Assembly: GCA_001465015.1 (NCBI GenBank)
Contig: LNEO01000369.1
Coordinates: 1 to 34,369 of the forward strand
Length of the DNA: 34,369 nucleotides
Direction: 5' to 3'
Source: Deltaproteobacteria bacterium Ga0077539
Lineage (GTDB): Bacteria; Myxococcota_A; Polyangia; Polyangiales; Ga0077539
In this document: positions 22,356-31,137 of the stretch, one piece after another
Layout of the letters: each line of letters opens with the position of its first letter
How positions within the stretch are numbered: position 1 is the stretch's first letter
Translations under genes and position numbers: made by a program
The notes under the pieces: model-generated
What the model was told of the DNA's origin: nothing
Databases searched by the model: none
What the model saw: only the letters and a program-made list of their open reading frames with translations

Positions 22356-23915
22356 ATGCATCGCAGACTTTCTTTCTTCACTCTCTCGCTCGCGGCCTTC
22401 GTCGCAGGCGCATCTTCGCTCGCGCCGTCCGTCGCTTCGGCGTGCGGCGGATGCTTCGCTCCTCCTGCGCCCACGCCCGAGAGCGCGCAGATCGTCACGG
22501 ATCACCGCATGGTCCTGGCGCTCTCTCAGCGGCAGACGACGCTGTGGGACCAGATTCGCTACACGGGCGCGCCCGAAGACTTCGTCTGGGTGCTGCCTGT
22601 CGCCAACGCCGCGACGCTGCAGATCGGGCTCGCGGACAACGCCTTCGTCGACGCGCTCGACACGTACACGGCGCCCTTCATCACCGCAGAGCTGCCGCAG
22701 TGTTGGAGGCGTTTTCAGTTTGTCTCTCGCTTTCCAGACTCGGGCGCGTTCATCGGCTGTGGGGCTTCGGAGAGCGGTGGTTTCGGCGCGATGCCAGGGG
22801 TCGAGAGCACCCGCGTCGGGCGCGACGGCGAGGCGGTGGTGGGGCCCTACGCGGTGACCGTCCTCTCGACCGACTCGCCCTCGGGAGGAATGCGCTTGGA
22901 CGCCTGGCTCGCGCAAAACGGCTATCAGATCCCCGCCAGCACGCGCAGCGCGATCGATCACTACGTCGATCTGCAGTTCGACTTCATCATCCTTCGGCTT
23001 CGCCCCGGCGCGGGCGTCAAGCAGATGCAGCCCGTGCGCATCACGACGCGCGGATACATGCCGATGCTGCCCTTGCGCATGATCGTCGCGGGGATCGGCG
23101 ACAAAGTCGGCCTCGCGTTGACGGTCATCTCCGCAGGTCGCGTCGAGGCGCAGAGCTTCGCCAACGAAGTGCTCGACGAGCGCAGGCTGTCGTTCAACTT
23201 TCGAACGAACACGTCCAACTGGCGCACCGAGTATCAGCGGCTGCTCTCGCGCAGGCCCGGGCGCACGTGGGTGATCGAGAGCGTGCAGAACATGCTCCCG
23301 TCGCAGCTCACCTACGGAGGCTCGGCGCCGCCGCAAATGCCCCCGCCCGAGACGCGCACGCTCGACGCGTCGATGGGCGATGGGTCGAGCGACAGCGCAG
23401 CAGTCGACGCCAGCGACGACGTCTCGCTCGTGCTCGACGCGGACCGAAGCGACGGGCCGAGCGCGGACGGGCTGGTGTGGGACGGCGCCGCGGCGCTCGA
23501 CGGCTTCGGCTCGGATGTGCTGATCGAGCCCGACAGCAGCGCGAGTGACAGCGGCGCGAACGACGGCGCGGCGGCGGTCCTCGAGGGCGGCATGATGATG
23601 CCCGCGTGGGAGCCCTACATCGACCGTCGCTACGCGTTTGCAGGGCTCGATGGCCGCTCGGTGGTCACGAGGATGCGCACCGAGCTGCGCTTCTCCGAGC
23701 TCGACGGAGACCTGGTGCTCGACGGCTCTTCGGGGCCGCTCGTGCCTGTGGAGTACATCGCGCCCAACCTCGAAAACGCGCCTTCCTGCCCGCGGACCTC
23801 GACCTGCGCCGTCGTGGGCGGCGCCGCGCCGCTCGCGCTCGAAGCGCTAGGGATCACGTCGCTCGTGCTCGTTCTGCGCCGTCGCCGTCGCAAGGCAGTC
23901 GCGTCGCACAAGTAA
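22356..23915 (+). CDS. DUF2330 family exported protein with MYXO-CTERM-like tail
   Basis: This 519-residue protein starts at ATG 22356 (MHRRLSFFTLSL); the open frame before it has no signal features. A Sec signal peptide (1-29) ends at VASA, followed by CGGCF, the hallmark opening of DUF2330 proteins. The DUF2330 body (about 40-330) contains QTTLWDQIRYTG and FVWVLPVA. Residues about 335-440 are an Asp/Ser/Ala-rich linker. A second small domain (about 445-485) has SCPRTSTC. The C-terminus is a Cys, a hydrophobic helix (LALEALGITSLVLVL) and RRRRRK, which fits a MYXO-CTERM sorting signal, although the helix is short. That would place the protein at the cell surface. Function of DUF2330 is unknown. 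Confidence 0.85.
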   Translation: MHRRLSFFTLSLAAFVAGASSLAPSVASACGGCFAPPAPTPESAQIVTDHRMVLALSQRQTTLWDQIRYTGAPEDFVWVLPVANAATLQIGLADNAFVDALDTYTAPFITAELPQCWRRFQFVSRFPDSGAFIGCGASESGGFGAMPGVESTRVGRDGEAVVGPYAVTVLSTDSPSGGMRLDAWLAQNGYQIPASTRSAIDHYVDLQFDFIILRLRPGAGVKQMQPVRITTRGYMPMLPLRMIVAGIGDKVGLALTVISAGRVEAQSFANEVLDERRLSFNFRTNTSNWRTEYQRLLSRRPGRTWVIESVQNMLPSQLTYGGSAPPQMPPPETRTLDASMGDGSSDSAAVDASDDVSLVLDADRSDGPSADGLVWDGAAALDGFGSDVLIEPDSSASDSGANDGAAAVLEGGMMMPAWEPYIDRRYAFAGLDGRSVVTRMRTELRFSELDGDLVLDGSSGPLVPVEYIAPNLENAPSCPRTSTCAVVGGAAPLALEALGITSLVLVLRRRRRKAVASHK

Positions 23916-23958
23916 TCAAGAGAGCTGCGCTATTTGTAGCGGCTGCGCCTTCGGTTGG

Positions 23959-23993
23959 CGACACGCGCCCGATTGAGCTCGTGGCGTGTGTCG
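23959..23993. terminator. Candidate bidirectional terminator hairpin between convergent genes
   Basis: CGACACGCGCC pairs with GGCGTGTGTCG over 11 bp, including one G-T wobble, with a 13-nt loop. It lies between the stops of the DUF2330 gene (23915) and the kinase gene (24106). T-tracts are short on either side, so it would be a weak or non-canonical intrinsic terminator. Confidence 0.5.
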
Positions 23994-24105
23994 TTCGAGC
24001 CGATAGCGGCCGTCAAGCGTCATGTCCGAGACGAGGGGTCGCATCGCTGTTCTCCGTCCGATGCCCGAGGGGTACGAGCTTTGTCGCGACGGGTCTCGCT
24101 TCGGA

Positions 24106-25755
24106 CTATCGCTGACAGACTCGCGCCGAGGGGCACGAGCTGCAGATCCCGTCTCTGAGCGACCAGGTCTCGTGGCAGATCTTGAGCTGGCCGCCGATGC
24201 GGCGCAGGCGCAGGAGGTAGACCCCGCGCAGCTCGGGGCAGCCGATGTCGGGGTGGCGATCGACGCGCATCTCCCGGGCTTGCGCGCGGACGTCGTAGAT
24301 CTTGCCGGTCGCTCCGGGAGCGTTGATGCACGCCGCCGGGGCTCCTTCGCTGAGCTCGGGGTTGCGTTCGCGAAAGCGCGAGCGTGCCCAATCGAACTCG
24401 AGCGTGCCGCCGCCGCCGAACACCGCGCGCCAGTGCATGCGGATCGCCGCGGGAGCGGCCAGCCCGTTGGAGCCGTGAAACTGCACGGCCTCTGCGTAAA
24501 ATGGCTCGATTTGCGCGCGGATACGCTGGGTGACGAGGGTGTTCTCCCAGCGCGCGAGCACGTCGGCGAGCTCGGTGTTGCTCTGGACGGCGGTCATTCC
24601 GTCCGCGCCTGGGCGCGGTTCGGTCGCGCTGCCGTCGCGCTGGGTGCGGGTGCCGCCGATCGGGCGATGACCGGGCGGCTTGTTGTCGTGAAAGACGACC
24701 GCGCCGACGCCGACCGAGACGAGGGCGAGCGCGCCGATCGCGCCGAGCACGACCCGTCCGGGCTTGCGCGGAGCCGACCCGGCCGCGGCGTTCTTGCTGG
24801 CTCCGATCGCGCTGCGGCTCTGTGACGAAGCCGCGGAGGTCTCGACGCTGCCGACGCTGTCGTGCGAGGGAGGCGGTTCTTCTTCGGGGTCGACCGGCGG
24901 CGGCAGCGCGCGCACCGAGCGACACGCCTCGAGCAAGGGGACGAGCTCTTCGCGAAGCGCGTTGGCGCTCGCGGGGCGTTGCGCGGCGTCTTTGGACAGG
25001 CAGCGATCGACGAGCGCCGCGAGAGGTCGCGGCAGATCCGCGGCGATGTCCATGAGCCGCGCGTGCGGCCCAGGCCCAGCGATCTGCGCGAGCAGCGCGA
25101 AGGTCTCGCCGCGAAACGGGCGAAAGCCGACGAGGCACTCGTGCAGGATCACGCCGACGCTCCACACGTCCGAGCGCGCCGTGGCGCCGCGGGCGTTGCG
25201 CATCTGTTCGGGAGCCATGTATGCGGGCGTGCCGATCACGTAGCCCGAGCGGGTGCGGCTGTCTTCGCCGACCGCTTTGGCGATGCCAAAGTCGAGGAGC
25301 TTCACGGTCGGTCGGTCACCGACGAGAAAGATGTTGGCGGGCTTGAGGTCTCGATGAATGAACCCCGCGGCGTGCATCGCGGCCAGGCAGTCGAGCAGCT
25401 GATCCATGATCAACGCGAGCCGCTGCGGCTGCACGACCTGCTCGCGCTTGATGACGTCGCCGAGGGTTTCTCCCTCGAGGAGCTCCATCACCATCCATGG
25501 CGTTCCGTTCGGCTCGACGCCGACGTCGAACACGTCGACGATCGTGGGGTGGCCGATCTTCGAGGGCGCGCTCGCCTCGCGATCGAAGCGCTCGATCGCC
25601 TCGGGCGGCAAGCTGTCGCGCTTGTCGAGGATCTTGATGGCGTAGCGCTTGCCCACCTTGATGTGCTCGCACTCGTACACAGCGCCCATGCCGCCCTCAC
25701 CGATTTTGCGGCGAATGCGAAAGCGATCAGCGACGACGGCGCCGGGTTCGAGCAT
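24106..25755 (-). CDS. Membrane-anchored Hanks-type Ser/Thr protein kinase
   Basis: This 549-residue protein has a complete kinase domain at about 12-270. The P-loop is GEGGMGAVYE (19-28), the ATP lysine is K41 in YAIK, and E60 is the helix-C glutamate. The catalytic loop is HRDLKPAN (134-141, D136), then DFG (155-157) and GTPAYMAPE (175-183). All catalytic residues are present. A Pro/Ser-rich juxtamembrane linker (about 280-330) leads to one transmembrane helix (VVLGAIGALALVSVGVGAVVF, about 335-355). The periplasmic part contains a segment like an NTF2/SnoaL fold (LADVLARWENTLV ... VFGGGGTLEFDWARSRFRER) and ends in a Cys-containing tail. It probably senses an extracellular signal and phosphorylates unknown cytoplasmic targets. 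Start ATG 25755 (MLEPGAVVADRFRI) is typical. Confidence 0.95.
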   Translation of the reverse strand: MLEPGAVVADRFRIRRKIGEGGMGAVYECEHIKVGKRYAIKILDKRDSLPPEAIERFDREASAPSKIGHPTIVDVFDVGVEPNGTPWMVMELLEGETLGDVIKREQVVQPQRLALIMDQLLDCLAAMHAAGFIHRDLKPANIFLVGDRPTVKLLDFGIAKAVGEDSRTRSGYVIGTPAYMAPEQMRNARGATARSDVWSVGVILHECLVGFRPFRGETFALLAQIAGPGPHARLMDIAADLPRPLAALVDRCLSKDAAQRPASANALREELVPLLEACRSVRALPPPVDPEEEPPPSHDSVGSVETSAASSQSRSAIGASKNAAAGSAPRKPGRVVLGAIGALALVSVGVGAVVFHDNKPPGHRPIGGTRTQRDGSATEPRPGADGMTAVQSNTELADVLARWENTLVTQRIRAQIEPFYAEAVQFHGSNGLAAPAAIRMHWRAVFGGGGTLEFDWARSRFRERNPELSEGAPAACINAPGATGKIYDVRAQAREMRVDRHPDIGCPELRGVYLLRLRRIGGQLKICHETWSLRDGICSSCPSARVCQR

Positions 25756-26320
25756 GCGAGAACTGGAAAATCAGAGGATGAGAGACGAGGCTCAGTACCA
25801 CCCTTGGGCCGCGGTCGGTAGGGGGGACGCTTTTGCCAAGGAGCTTTGCGCTTCGCTGCGTCTGATGCTGTCCCAGCAAACTGTCTCGAAATCGCCGCGA
25901 ATCGTCGTCGGGTGACAGGACGCATTTCGTCGCCGGCGTGGCGTCTTTCGCGATCGCGCTCCGCCACGGAGCCGCGCTGCGCAGGGGGCCCGATCCCCCG
26001 AGCGCGCACCTGGCCTCCAGTGTAGGCGGTATTTGATTGTGTGTTCTGTAATCAATCCTGGGTCGGTAGGCCGAACGGCAAATCGCCGAGGATCCGCGTG
26101 TGTGCCGCTGCTCGGAGCGTCGATCGTTGCCGCACGCGGTTCGTCTTCGATGCTCTTCCAGACTCGCTAGTCCGCTGAATTTGGTGGAATACAGCCCTTT
26201 CGAGCGTTCCTGCCAGGGTGTTAGCGTCGTGCAAGAAGTTCGCTCTCCGTTGCGTCGAGGCGGCACGTGTGGTGCGCGCGCTGCGCAACGTTCAGGAGCG
26301 GACGCGACGGAGGCTCCGAG
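25756..26320. other. 565-bp intergenic region between divergent kinase and DUF1549-like operon
   Basis: No convincing gene was found. Open frames here are short, Arg-rich and lack ribosome sites. Base composition is less GC-rich than the flanking genes, notably around 26030-26240. It holds a small G5/C5 hairpin (GGGGG at 25984-25988, CCCCC at 25995-25999) and an A/T-rich inverted repeat at 26033-26055. The promoters of both flanking transcripts must lie here, but I could not place -35/-10 pairs with confidence. A non-coding RNA cannot be excluded. Confidence 0.5.
26033..26055. promoter_or_regulatory. A/T-rich inverted repeat, candidate operator
   Basis: TTGATT and AATCAA form a perfect 6-bp inverted repeat with an 11-nt spacer. 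It stands out as A/T-rich in a GC-rich region and lies between the divergent kinase gene and the DUF1549-like operon. Operator function is inference. Confidence 0.3.
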
Positions 26321-28687
26321 ATGGTCCGGTCGCGAGTAAGACAAACCCCCCTGAATTTTTTCGAGCGAACCCGCCGCTTGTTCCAGCGCACGACGCCTAT
26401 CGCCGCGCTCGTCGCGGCTGGCTGCGGAGCGCCTGGCGGCATTCCCGCCAACCCCGAGCAGCGCCCCGGTGATCCGGGCGGCGCCGTCGCTCCCGCGCCG
26501 GCAGGCACGCAAACCGCGTGCGCGCCGCAGACGGTCGACGCCACGCGCTACTTGCGCCAGCTCTCGCTCGACCTTCGCGGCCGTCCGCCGTCCGTCGAAG
26601 AGATCGCGCGCGTCGAAGCCGCGGGACGCGTGCCCGATGACCTTCTCGACGCGATGCTGCGAAGCCGAGACTTCTCGCAGCGCGCGAAGGATTGGCACGC
26701 AGAGCTTCTGTGGCCGACGCTCGACGGGTTTCGCATCTCGACGACGGACCTCACGGCGTTCGACCCGAACATGACGACGGGCCTCGCGAGCGGGACCTTC
26801 TCGCCGGACCCCGAGCTCACCACGGCGGAAGGTCGCGCGCGCCGCCCGAACGGCGTCGTGGCCATTCGCTACAACGGCACCGGCGATCGCGTGCTGCGCG
26901 GAGGCAACGGCTCGACGTTCTGCGACGGTCGCCTCGGCGCACCGTACGAGTACCCCGAGCCCGCCGCGCGCGGCGCGGCGCAGCCGACATACAGCATCAC
27001 GACCAGCGACGGCGCTTCGACCACGCGTCCGTACTACGACGACGACGGCGCACCGCTGCCGATCTACGACGGCGAGCACTGCCCCAACTACTGCTCGACC
27101 ATCGACCCGACCACCGCTGCTGGGAGCCCGCGACTGCGCGTGATCCGGCCGGCCGCCGCGGGTCGTGGCGCGCTCTGTCAGGTCGTCGGCACTGGCGCGA
27201 TCGGCGTGTCCCCTGCGGACTTCGCCAATCAAGTGCTCGTCGGCGCTTCGGTGACCGCGCCGTCTTCGTGGACCGCGCCAGCGCCGGCGCTGTCCGCGGG
27301 CGGCTGCGTCAACCCTGGTGACGTTTGCGAGTGCACCACACCAGCGGCCTCGGTCACTGCGACCGCGGTGCCCAATCAGTTTCGCATCGACGCCGCGCAC
27401 CCCAGCTGGAGCGTCGCGGCCCTCGATCGCCCGCCGACTGGCGCGGGCGCGATGCGTCGCGTGAACACGTGCCCGCCGTGGGCGCCGCACCGCGTGACGA
27501 ACACCTGCGACAACATGCCCTACTCGGGGCCGGACGACACCTTCAAGATTCGTCGCGAAGGCACGCGCCTCGTCCGCGATTGGTACTGGACCGCGGGTCA
27601 GAGCGTTCGCGTGTGCGCGTACGACGCGAGCCCGCGGAGCAACAGCACGCGCAACGGACAGAGCTGCGAGACGACCTACAGCGGTCGCCGCGACACCTCG
27701 TGCGGCTGCGGTCCGCGCGGGATCTACTGCATGCCCTCGATCGGCGTGTCGCAAAACAGCGACCTGTCGTCGAGGACGCAGTCGCGCGTGCGCGACGCGC
27801 TCAACAGCGAGCCGCTCGAGATCGTCGCGAGCGTGATCGAGCGCGACGAGGACTACAACAACATCTTCACGACGCGACGCTCGTTCGTGAACGGGGCGCT
27901 GCGGCACCTCTACGAGAATCAGCTCAACTCGGTGCAGGGCATCGAGCTGCAGGCGCCAGCGCCGATGAGCGCGATGCCGAACGCGCCGTTCAACGACGAC
28001 ACGATGCGCGAGTTCGTGCGCGGCCCCGAGCACTCGGGCGTGCTCACGACCGCGGCGTATCTCGGGCGCTTTCCGACCTGGCGCGCGCGCGTCGCGCAGT
28101 TTCGAATCGCGTTCATGTGCAAGGCGTTCACGCCGGGCAGCGACCGCGTCCCGGCCCCGACCGACCCGTGCACGCGCGAGCCCAACCTCGCGTCGCGCTG
28201 CGGATGCCAGAACTGCCACGCGGCGATGGAGCCCATGACCGCGTACTTCGCGCGATGGGCCGAGCGCTCGACGCGGTTCTTGAACCCGCTCGAATTCCCC
28301 GGCTTCGACGCCAACTGCGCGCAGTGCGCGCTGCGCGGCATCGGCTGCACCCCCCGCTGCCGCACGCAGTACGTCACCGACACGGTGGACGCCGACGGCG
28401 CGCGCTTCGCAGGCACGCTCCGCGGATTTCTCTACCGCCGCTCCGACGAAATGTCGCGCGTCGACGAGGGCCCCGCGGGCCTCGTGGCGACCGCGACCGC
28501 CTCGGGAGAACTGCAGTCCTGCACCGTGCGCAACGCCTGGCGCCAGCTCGTCAATCGGCCCATGACCGAGGGCGAGGTGCGCACGCTGCTGCCCGGGCTC
28601 ACCGCGAGCTTCGAGCAGTCGCGGCACAACTATCGTTCGCTTGTTCGCTCGATCGTGACCTCGGCCACCTACCGGAGGATCGACTGA
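26321..28687 (+). CDS. DUF1549/DUF1588-like lipoprotein with a CxxCH haem-type motif
   Basis: This 788-residue protein starts at ATG 26321, with GGAGG at 26309-26313, 7 nt before the start. A basic head is followed by TTPIAALVAAGC, a good lipobox. Residues about 65-140 match the DUF1549-type start (TRYLRQLSLDLRGRPPSVEEIARVE). A long middle part (about 190-480) is rich in Cys, Gly and Tyr and has no clear match. The C-terminal third has the DUF1588-type segment with CQNCH (C629, C632, H633) followed by AAMEPM, the usual context of the planctomycete-type cytochrome-like motif. The end (WRQLVNRPMTEGE, then NYRSLVRSIVTSATYRR) resembles the DUF1585 close. These proteins are exported and often paired with DUF1501 or DUF1552 proteins. 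Haem binding is inferred from the motif. TGATG couples it to the next gene. Confidence 0.85.
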   Translation: MVRSRVRQTPLNFFERTRRLFQRTTPIAALVAAGCGAPGGIPANPEQRPGDPGGAVAPAPAGTQTACAPQTVDATRYLRQLSLDLRGRPPSVEEIARVEAAGRVPDDLLDAMLRSRDFSQRAKDWHAELLWPTLDGFRISTTDLTAFDPNMTTGLASGTFSPDPELTTAEGRARRPNGVVAIRYNGTGDRVLRGGNGSTFCDGRLGAPYEYPEPAARGAAQPTYSITTSDGASTTRPYYDDDGAPLPIYDGEHCPNYCSTIDPTTAAGSPRLRVIRPAAAGRGALCQVVGTGAIGVSPADFANQVLVGASVTAPSSWTAPAPALSAGGCVNPGDVCECTTPAASVTATAVPNQFRIDAAHPSWSVAALDRPPTGAGAMRRVNTCPPWAPHRVTNTCDNMPYSGPDDTFKIRREGTRLVRDWYWTAGQSVRVCAYDASPRSNSTRNGQSCETTYSGRRDTSCGCGPRGIYCMPSIGVSQNSDLSSRTQSRVRDALNSEPLEIVASVIERDEDYNNIFTTRRSFVNGALRHLYENQLNSVQGIELQAPAPMSAMPNAPFNDDTMREFVRGPEHSGVLTTAAYLGRFPTWRARVAQFRIAFMCKAFTPGSDRVPAPTDPCTREPNLASRCGCQNCHAAMEPMTAYFARWAERSTRFLNPLEFPGFDANCAQCALRGIGCTPRCRTQYVTDTVDADGARFAGTLRGFLYRRSDEMSRVDEGPAGLVATATASGELQSCTVRNAWRQLVNRPMTEGEVRTLLPGLTASFEQSRHNYRSLVRSIVTSATYRRID

Positions 28688-29478
28688 TGCCGTCGCTTCC
28701 AAGGATCATCGCTCCCCTCGCGCTCGTTGCGATCGCGTCGGCGTGTAGCGCCGAACGTCGCGTCGAGACCCAGACGCGCAACGCCGCTCCCCCCGCCGAA
28801 TCGACGGGGACGACGACGGTCGTCGATCCCTCGTCGCTGCCGGCGGGGCACCCGACGGTGCCCATCGCCGACCCGGTGGACAACGCCAACCGCGCCGGAC
28901 GCGCGCCGCGCAGGCTCTCGGTCGACCAGCTTCGCGCGTCGCTCTTGGCGGCCACGGGGTACACGTGGGTCGCGCAGAGGACCGTTCCAGACCCGGAGTC
29001 TCCCTCGGGCACGGCGCTGCAGCGCAACGCCGACATGCTCGAAGCGCTCGCAGGAACGCTCGGCCGCGCCGACTTTCTCAACACCACGGCGCACGCCCTC
29101 GACCCCGCTGTGACCTTCTCGAAGCTCGCAGGCGACGCAGCGCGCGTCGCCTGCGCGCAATCGGTCGCAGACGACGCCGATCAACCAGACGCCGCGCGCC
29201 GCAGGATCCTTCGCGAGGTGGCCCCGACGGTCACCGCCGAAGCTGACCCGATGGCGGTTCGTCGCAACGTGACGTACCTCGCGCGCCGCTTCTGGGGCCG
29301 AGCGCTCGCTGCAGACAGCGCCGAGGCTTCGGGCCTCGTGCGCGTGTTCACCGTCGCGTCGACCACCGCCGAAGTGCGGGAAGGCACGCGCGTCACGCGC
29401 CCCGCGGGGCGGCCGGTCGATGGATGGCGCGCGGTCTGCGTCGCCCTCGCGACCGATCCTCAGTTTCTTACGTACTGA
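28687..29478 (+). CDS. Lipoprotein of the DUF1549-like/DUF1501 operon
   Basis: This 263-residue protein starts at ATG 28687, which overlaps the preceding TGA by one base. The signal MPSLPRIIAPLALVAIASAC gives lipid cysteine C20. A Thr/Pro-rich linker precedes a helical domain: RRLSVDQLRASLLAATGYTW, ADMLEALAGTLGRADFL, VRRNVTYLARRFWGR and a last segment WRAVCVALATDPQFLTY. The end resembles the last helices of planctomycete-type cytochrome-associated proteins, where 'Al..sp.FLyr' is common, so it may be a distant relative of its upstream neighbour. No CxxCH motif. It probably works with the flanking gene products at the membrane. Function unknown. Confidence 0.8.
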   Translation: MPSLPRIIAPLALVAIASACSAERRVETQTRNAAPPAESTGTTTVVDPSSLPAGHPTVPIADPVDNANRAGRAPRRLSVDQLRASLLAATGYTWVAQRTVPDPESPSGTALQRNADMLEALAGTLGRADFLNTTAHALDPAVTFSKLAGDAARVACAQSVADDADQPDAARRRILREVAPTVTAEADPMAVRRNVTYLARRFWGRALAADSAEASGLVRVFTVASTTAEVREGTRVTRPAGRPVDGWRAVCVALATDPQFLTY

Positions 29479-29506
29479 CCGGATGCCGAACTTCTAGGGA
29501 GTCGAG

Positions 29507-31039
29507 ATGATGACCAAGACAAAGGGACTCGAGGCCACGCGCCGACAAGTTCTCGCAGCGACAGCGACGGCGGCGATGGCCGCGACGGTCGGTCGCTTCG
29601 GCATCGAGGGCATCGCGCACGCACAGATGCGCGGCGCCGTGCAGACGAAGCGACGCTTCGTGTTCTGCTACTTTCCTGGCGGCTGGGACCAGCTGCTCTT
29701 CCTCGATCCGCGCGACCCCGCGGCGTTCCCCGAAGAGCAGCGAGGGATGACGCTCACGGACGTGCGGTACGAGCAGCTGGCCAACAGCGACTTTCGCACG
29801 CAGGTGATCCGCCCCACGGTCGGCGGTCGTCCGAGCGAGCTGACCTTTGGTCCTGCGTCGCTCAAGTACAACGGCGACGGGACCGTGCGCGGTCCAGACA
29901 TCACGCGCTGGGCCGAGAAGATCGCGATCGTCCGCGGCATGAACATGGGGACGCTCGCCCACGAAGTGGGCTATCGGTTCTTCAACACCGGGACCTTCCC
30001 CGCGGGAAACGCGGCGCGAGGCTCGAGCGTCGCCACGCAGATCGCCGCGATGCTCAACCGAGGTCTGCCCGCGCCTTCCACCGCGTTGCCCGCGCTCTCG
30101 CTGCGCGTCGAGGCCTACAACGAGAGCATGCCGGGCCCGTACTCGGCGGTTCGCGTCAACTCGATCGGCGACCTCTTGCAGGTCCTCAGCCGCGACGGCG
30201 CGATGCTCGAGCACTCGACGGTCGAGGCCGCGCTCGACGAGTTCTCCACCAGCGAGCGGCCGTGCGAGGTCAACGTGTACGACCGCCGCGGGGTGTTCTC
30301 GCAGATGCGTCAGGCGCAGTCGACCGCGCAGCAGATCCTTCGTCAACAGCTGTCGTCGAAGTTCGAGTTCCTCACGGACTCGACGGACATGGCCGTGCAG
30401 GCCGAGCGCGTCGCTGTGCGTCGTCGGTACGGAGAGTACCTGCGCGCGACGGGGCTCACCGCGGGTGACGCCAACGCCGCTGGCGCGCGCGCCGCGCTCG
30501 CTGCCCTCGCGATCAAGTCCGGCGTCGCGCAGTGCGTCTCGGTGATGATCGGCGACGGCACCGACACGCACTTCTCGAACAACCTCGACCACGCCAACCG
30601 GATCTATCCGGGCATCGCTTCGCTCGCTTCGCTCATCGACGACCTCGCCACCTCGACGATCGGACCGGGCCACGGCCTGCCCGAGGGCGACAAGTGGCTC
30701 GATCACACGACGATCGTCGCGTTCAGCGAGTTTTCGCGCACGCCGCTCATGAACCAGTTCGGCGGCCGCGACCACCACCTCTCGAACACCTGCTTGCTCG
30801 CCGGCGCGGGCATCCAGGGAAACAAGGTACTCGGCGCCTCTGGCCAGGTCGCGATGGGCATCGGCCTCTGGGACTTCGTCAACCACCGGCCCACCAACAA
30901 CCCCGAACAAGGGCGCGCGATCATCCCGCCGGACATCGCTGCGACGCTGCTCGCCTCGACGGGCTTCGACCCGACCGACCACGCGCTCGACGCGTCGATC
31001 GCTCGCGCCGACGCGCTCAGGACGCTCGTCCGCGCCTGA
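29507..31039 (+). CDS. DUF1501 family protein with Tat-like signal
   Basis: This 510-residue protein starts at ATG 29507 (or the adjacent ATG 29510), with AGGGAG shortly before. The signal has twin arginines in ATRRQVLAATA (R12, R13) and a cleavage-type AHA-Q near residue 39, so export by Tat is likely. The DUF1501 body contains FVFCYFPGGWDQLLF (about 51-65), KIAIVRGMN, IGDGTDTHFSNN and, near the C-terminus, TTIVAFSEFSRTP with GRDHHLSNTCLLAG. The FSEF(S/G)R...GRDH segment is the family's hallmark and resembles metal sites of the alkaline phosphatase/sulfatase superfamily. Activity is unproven. It lies 28 bp after the lipoprotein gene and is probably in one operon with both preceding genes. 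Confidence 0.92.
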   Translation: MMTKTKGLEATRRQVLAATATAAMAATVGRFGIEGIAHAQMRGAVQTKRRFVFCYFPGGWDQLLFLDPRDPAAFPEEQRGMTLTDVRYEQLANSDFRTQVIRPTVGGRPSELTFGPASLKYNGDGTVRGPDITRWAEKIAIVRGMNMGTLAHEVGYRFFNTGTFPAGNAARGSSVATQIAAMLNRGLPAPSTALPALSLRVEAYNESMPGPYSAVRVNSIGDLLQVLSRDGAMLEHSTVEAALDEFSTSERPCEVNVYDRRGVFSQMRQAQSTAQQILRQQLSSKFEFLTDSTDMAVQAERVAVRRRYGEYLRATGLTAGDANAAGARAALAALAIKSGVAQCVSVMIGDGTDTHFSNNLDHANRIYPGIASLASLIDDLATSTIGPGHGLPEGDKWLDHTTIVAFSEFSRTPLMNQFGGRDHHLSNTCLLAGAGIQGNKVLGASGQVAMGIGLWDFVNHRPTNNPEQGRAIIPPDIAATLLASTGFDPTDHALDASIARADALRTLVRA

Positions 31040-31125
31040 GTCAACCGCCAACGCTCGTCGCACGTCGCGCGCACCACGAGGGGGGTGGCTGCGGGATTGG
31101 CGCTGAAATTCAGGGCCAACACGGG

Positions 31126-31131
31126 TAGCAT
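31126..31131 (+). promoter_or_regulatory. Candidate -10 box (TAGCAT) of the FG-GAP lipoprotein gene
   Basis: TAGCAT ends 6 nt before the ATG at 31138, with no Shine-Dalgarno sequence between. The 98-bp gap after the DUF1501 gene allows an independent promoter. The spacing fits a leaderless transcript. Confidence 0.3.
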
Positions 31132-31137
31132 CTCGCC

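Noticed and set aside
25727..28702. Minus-strand open frame of 991 codons opposite the DUF1549-like gene
   Set aside because: Arg/Ala/His-rich with no domain or signal. The plus strand has a lipobox, Shine-Dalgarno sequence and family motifs. It is a shadow of GC-biased codons.
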